DNA of 8,445 nucleotides from Thermoplasmata archaeon (GTDB taxonomy: Archaea; Thermoplasmatota; Penumbrarchaeia; Penumbrarchaeales; EX4484-36). Below, piece by piece: positions 5,767 to 8,445 of this stretch. The stretch lies in contig JAGHBW010000182.1 of the NCBI GenBank assembly GCA_021160765.1, positions 1-8,445 on the forward strand, written 5' to 3'. The position numbers and the translations under genes were made by a program. The notes beneath the pieces were generated by a model, which searched no databases, was not told the origin of the DNA, and worked only from the letters and a program-made list of their open reading frames with translations. Positions within the stretch are counted from its first letter, which is position 1; each line of letters begins with the position of its first letter.

Positions 5767-7598
5767 AGCCGTATCCACTAATCCCTGATCCATCTCCGGA
5801 GATGGTAGAGACAGCAAAAGAACTGAAAAAGGTTGTTGGGAAATATTATACTGTATTGGAGAGCTCCTTTGATGAGAAGGGATATTACTTTACCGTTATT
5901 CTGGACAAAAAAGAACACCCGGAGGCCTTTGAAGAGCTCAGACTAAGATTGAAGGGGAAAAGATACTTTCCTAGGATAGTGAACAGAGAGGGTGAGTGGA
6001 TAATTGCCATCTTCCCATATCCAGAGCGGCCCAGGTTCTCCGTAAAAGTTAATATAATCCTGCTGGGACTTACGATATTTACGACATTTTGGGCAGGGGC
6101 GATATTGTGGGATGGGTATATGGGGGTGGAAGTGGGGATCTTTCACTTCATAAAGCATCCATCATCATTTCTATGGGGTGGAATCACCTTTGGTCTCCCT
6201 CTCATGGCTATCCTTGGCACTCACGAGATGGGTCACTATATTACTTCTAGGAAATACAATGTGGACGCCTCACTCCCCTTCTTTATACCAATCCCCCCTT
6301 TCATCGCCCCTTTTGGAACATTCGGTGCACTTATTTCAATGAGAGAGAACATGCCCAACCGCAGGGCGCTGGTTGAGATAGGAGCAGCTGGCCCTATAGC
6401 CGGCTTTCTAGTAGCTCTTCCAGTAATACTTATCGGCCTTAAACTGTCAACGAGAACATTGAGTCCTGAAGAGCTGGCAGGCGACCATATCCTCATAAAC
6501 TTTCCAATAATATTCCACATGTTCCTATACGCAATTCCTTTAAAGTCAAATACTGCTCTTCATCCCACAGCCATTGCAGGATGGATTGGGGTATTTGTGA
6601 CAGCTTTAAATCTCCTCCCGATTGGGCAGCTTGATGGTGGGCACATCGTGAGGGGCATTTTTGGCGAAAGTGCAAAATACATATCTATGGGATTCATTGC
6701 CATCCTATTTATCCTATCGTTTGTAACGCATTTCTATTCATACACTCTCTTCATATTCTTTATTTTCTTTTTTGGATTGATACATCCCCCACCTCTGGAC
6801 GACATATCCCCGCTTAAAAAGAGACAGAGATTAGTGGCTCTTACGGCCTTGGCCCTGTTTGTCCTCTCCTTCCATCCAGCACCCATTTCTTTTGTACACA
6901 TAGAACCTCCTGTGAAATCCTTGGAAATAGAGACGGAGAACAACGTGACTTATCTTCTCCCGGGGGAGATAGAAGAAATACCAATTCTCCTTCGCAATGA
7001 TGGAAATGAAGTTCTGAATCTTCGTTTAGACATGAGCGCTCATCTACGCAATGGGAGTGGTGAGGAAGTATGGGCCACGGGCTACAAACTCAACCTAAGT
7101 GGGGTAAACATCACTTTAATTGCTGATAATGGAGAGATGAGTCTTGATAGAGGAGAGGAGAAAGCTGTAAAGGTTCACATTGAGGTTCCTGCAGAGGACC
7201 TTTTTGGGACCTATTGTTATATTAGAATAAACGTGTCAGACAAAGATGGAGGCCTTATGGGTGTGGAAGAGTTGCACCTTCTGATCTCCCCCATCCGTAT
7301 GAACACCTCACAGAGGGAGTTTAAGGTTTTCCCTGGGACTGGTGTGAGGTTCAACTTAACAATTTCCAATGTCGTTAGATGGGACGTCACAGCAGAGATA
7401 AACGTGTCCGCTCCTAACACCACAATAGATATTGAAAATAACACGGTAGTTCTTCACCCCGGGGAGACGAAAGACATTGTTATTACAGTGTTTACCGATA
7501 GGGTGTGGATGGGGGAAAAGATAACAGTTTTTATCGCTGCAAGGGGGAACAACTCCGCAGTCATTGGGATTCTCTTTGTGGATCTACTCTCCATATGA
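5763..7598 (+). CDS. Site-2 protease-type (M50) membrane metalloprotease with sequon-rich C-terminal domains
   Basis: An intramembrane zinc metalloprotease of 611 residues. Residues 1-90 form the soluble N-terminal domain seen in archaeal and EGY-type members (FPRIVNREGEWIIAIFPYP at the end). About seven hydrophobic segments follow between 93 and 375. The zinc motif HEMGH is at 154-158, the FGTFGA element at 184-189, and the third ligand is Asp291 in NLLPIGQLDGGH, all canonical, so it should be active. After the last membrane segment (about 355-375) come about 230 residues of beta-rich sequence, probably two immunoglobulin-like/NEW3-type sandwiches (about 385-508 and 510-611). This extension carries all 11 N-x-S/T sequons in the protein (N394, 430, 444, 449, 490, 514, 531, 547, 552, 559, 596), implying an extracellular, N-glycosylated domain. 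A GAGGAG six bases upstream serves as ribosome binding site. Substrate unknown; anti-sigma-type targets are typical of the bacterial family. Confidence 0.92.
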   Translation: MKPYPLIPDPSPEMVETAKELKKVVGKYYTVLESSFDEKGYYFTVILDKKEHPEAFEELRLRLKGKRYFPRIVNREGEWIIAIFPYPERPRFSVKVNIILLGLTIFTTFWAGAILWDGYMGVEVGIFHFIKHPSSFLWGGITFGLPLMAILGTHEMGHYITSRKYNVDASLPFFIPIPPFIAPFGTFGALISMRENMPNRRALVEIGAAGPIAGFLVALPVILIGLKLSTRTLSPEELAGDHILINFPIIFHMFLYAIPLKSNTALHPTAIAGWIGVFVTALNLLPIGQLDGGHIVRGIFGESAKYISMGFIAILFILSFVTHFYSYTLFIFFIFFFGLIHPPPLDDISPLKKRQRLVALTALALFVLSFHPAPISFVHIEPPVKSLEIETENNVTYLLPGEIEEIPILLRNDGNEVLNLRLDMSAHLRNGSGEEVWATGYKLNLSGVNITLIADNGEMSLDRGEEKAVKVHIEVPAEDLFGTYCYIRINVSDKDGGLMGVEELHLLISPIRMNTSQREFKVFPGTGVRFNLTISNVVRWDVTAEINVSAPNTTIDIENNTVVLHPGETKDIVITVFTDRVWMGEKITVFIAARGNNSAVIGILFVDLLSI

Positions 7599-7608
7599 AG
7601 GGGAAGGG

Positions 7609-7616
7609 TATTATAT
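7609..7616 (+). promoter_or_regulatory. Candidate TATA box for nep1, leaderless geometry
   Basis: TATTATAT lies in the 39-base gap after the protease gene, centred 25 to 26 bases before the nep1 ATG at 7638. No Shine-Dalgarno precedes that ATG; the interval is pyrimidine-rich then TAAAACC. This geometry fits a leaderless nep1 transcript, although read-through from the upstream unit is also possible. Confidence 0.5.
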
Positions 7617-7637
7617 CCCTCCTCTTTTTCTAAAACC

Positions 7638-8375
7638 ATGCTTCAGATCATACTGGCAGATAGCGAACTGGAATTGATTCCCCAGGAGATCTGGACACAC
7701 CCGGCGGTTCTGAGACACAGCAGGAAGAGGTCCAAGAAGCCCCGGGAGATGCTCTTAGATGCCACGTATCATCACTCAGCGCTGAAAGGGGAGGATAAAA
7801 AGAGAAGGGGCAGACCAGACATAGTCCACACGTTTCTTCTCCTTACCCAGGACTCCATATTAAATAAAAAAGGGAAGTTGCAGGTGTGGATTCACACCCG
7901 GGGGGACAACCTTATATGGGTAAATCCAGAGGTGAGGCCGCCGAAGAACTACAATCGTTTCGTCGGCCTCGTGGAAGAGCTTTTTAGGGTCGGCTGGGTG
8001 CCCACAAAGACAAACCCTCTCTTCATACTTGAGAGGGGAGTTCCCTATGGCGAGATTCTAAAAAGGGCGGAAAGCCTCTCCCGCTCTCGTGGTAGGGGTG
8101 TAAAAAAGGTTGTTTTGAGTCCTGTGGGGAAACGTGTTGATCTTTACGAATACCTAAGGGAGTTTGCTGAGAAGGATGGGGAGGTTAAAGATCTAGTGTT
8201 GACTATAGGTGGTTTCCCCCACGGGGACTACATCAGCAACGTTTATGATCTGGCTGATGAGAGCATCTCAATCTCCCCTGATCTTCTGACGGTTTGGACT
8301 GTCGTGGCGGAGGTATTAACGACCTTTCGCCTTGCTGCCGGGGTACGACCATGGGAGGAGGGAGAAGGGGGGTAG
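7638..8375 (+). CDS. nep1: 16S rRNA (pseudouridine-N1)-methyltransferase, Nep1/Emg1 family
   Basis: SPOUT-class, SAM-dependent methyltransferase that methylates the N1 of a conserved pseudouridine in small-subunit rRNA and aids 30S assembly. The 245-residue protein shows the family signatures in order: LDATYHHSAL (40-49), RGRPDIVHTFLL (57-68), IHTRGDNLIWVNPEVRPPKN (85-104), NYNRFVGLVEEL, and the SAM-binding IGGFPHGDY (190-198) with a final LTVWTVVAEVLTTFRLAAG helix (217-235). The C-terminus is short and acidic. The ATG at 7638 is the natural start: it begins directly with the MLQIILADSELELIP strand typical of archaeal members and sits about 25 bases from a TATA element. It probably forms its own transcription unit, 39 bases behind the protease gene. 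Ribosome biogenesis is a housekeeping role, so its location need not reflect the neighbouring genes. Confidence 0.95.
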   Translation: MLQIILADSELELIPQEIWTHPAVLRHSRKRSKKPREMLLDATYHHSALKGEDKKRRGRPDIVHTFLLLTQDSILNKKGKLQVWIHTRGDNLIWVNPEVRPPKNYNRFVGLVEELFRVGWVPTKTNPLFILERGVPYGEILKRAESLSRSRGRGVKKVVLSPVGKRVDLYEYLREFAEKDGEVKDLVLTIGGFPHGDYISNVYDLADESISISPDLLTVWTVVAEVLTTFRLAAGVRPWEEGEGG

Positions 8376-8386
8376 GTGAAGAAACC

Positions 8387-8396
8387 TATTTTTAAG
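8387..8396 (+). promoter_or_regulatory. Candidate promoter for the gene beyond the window
   Basis: GAAACC followed by TATTTTTAAG resembles BRE plus TATA and is centred near 8391, predicting transcription start near 8416. A strong ribosome binding site follows at 8434-8439, consistent with a leadered gene starting just outside the window. The T-run could alternatively help terminate nep1 transcription. Confidence 0.35.
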
Positions 8397-8433
8397 GGTT
8401 ATCTATTACCCCAATCGCTAAGATATACCCGAA

Positions 8434-8439
8434 GGAGGT
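8434..8439 (+). promoter_or_regulatory. Shine-Dalgarno sequence of the next gene
   Basis: GGAGGT is a perfect match to the archaeal anti-Shine-Dalgarno core and lies 6 bases from the window end, so a plus-strand start codon is expected within a few bases after 8445. No coding sequence of that gene is visible here. Confidence 0.55.
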
Positions 8440-8445
8440 CCAGCA

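Noticed and set aside
7606..7619. GGGTATTATATCCC as a possible operator palindrome before nep1
   Set aside because: Only the GGG/CCC ends and the AT-rich middle are roughly symmetric; the inner bases mismatch, and a TATA box explains it better.
7217..7639. Minus-strand open frames under the protease C-terminus
   Set aside because: They are antisense to a continuous, compositionally consistent beta-rich domain and have no recognisable motifs.
1..8445. CRISPR arrays, insertion sequences, tRNA or rRNA genes
   Set aside because: No regularly spaced direct repeats, transposase motifs, terminal inverted repeats or tRNA-like cloverleaf sequences were seen by eye.

Overview
This window looks like gene-dense chromosomal DNA from an archaeon, most likely a euryarchaeal-type lineage. 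The evidence is a Nep1/Emg1 rRNA methyltransferase, a ribose-1,5-bisphosphate isomerase/aIF-2B-type protein, a single-domain NH3-dependent NAD synthase, archaeal-style TATA elements 25 to 45 bases upstream of start codons, GGTG/GGAG-type ribosome binding sites, and heavy clustering of N-glycosylation sequons in a predicted exported domain. I cannot assign a genus. There are no transposons, CRISPR repeats, tRNA or rRNA genes, and no gap between genes exceeds about 130 bases.

Layout. Bases 2-340 (+) are the 3' end of a ribose-1,5-bisphosphate isomerase/aIF-2B family gene that begins upstream of the window. It converges on a minus-strand operon (385-1846) read as SecB-like conserved protein, then pyroglutamyl-peptidase I (pcp), then a small four-cysteine protein. 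Next on the minus strand is a stand-alone endonuclease III-like/MagIII-type glycosylase (1940-2662) with its own promoter. A third minus-strand operon (2733-4923) reads PadR regulator, HAAS-domain membrane protein, nadE, and an unrecognised protein with a Pro/Thr-rich tail.

A 129-base divergent control region (4924-5052) separates this operon from a plus-strand unit (5053-7598). That unit encodes a DUF5591-like protein (related to a domain of archaeosine synthase) overlapping by four bases a site-2-type membrane metalloprotease with a long, sequon-rich C-terminal extension. After 39 bases comes nep1 (7638-8375). The window ends in a Shine-Dalgarno sequence for a gene starting just past base 8445.

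How the genes may work together. Overlaps or gaps of a few bases imply translational coupling within each unit. PadR and HAAS proteins are a known regulator/membrane-protein pairing, and here they are joined to NAD synthesis. The SecB-like/pcp/Cys4 unit may concern handling or trimming of polypeptides. The most unusual piece is the site-2 protease: all 11 N-x-S/T sequons of its 611 residues fall in the last ~230 residues, which strongly suggests an exposed, glycosylated beta-sandwich region attached to the intramembrane protease, co-translated with a DUF5591-like partner. Functional links beyond gene order are inference.
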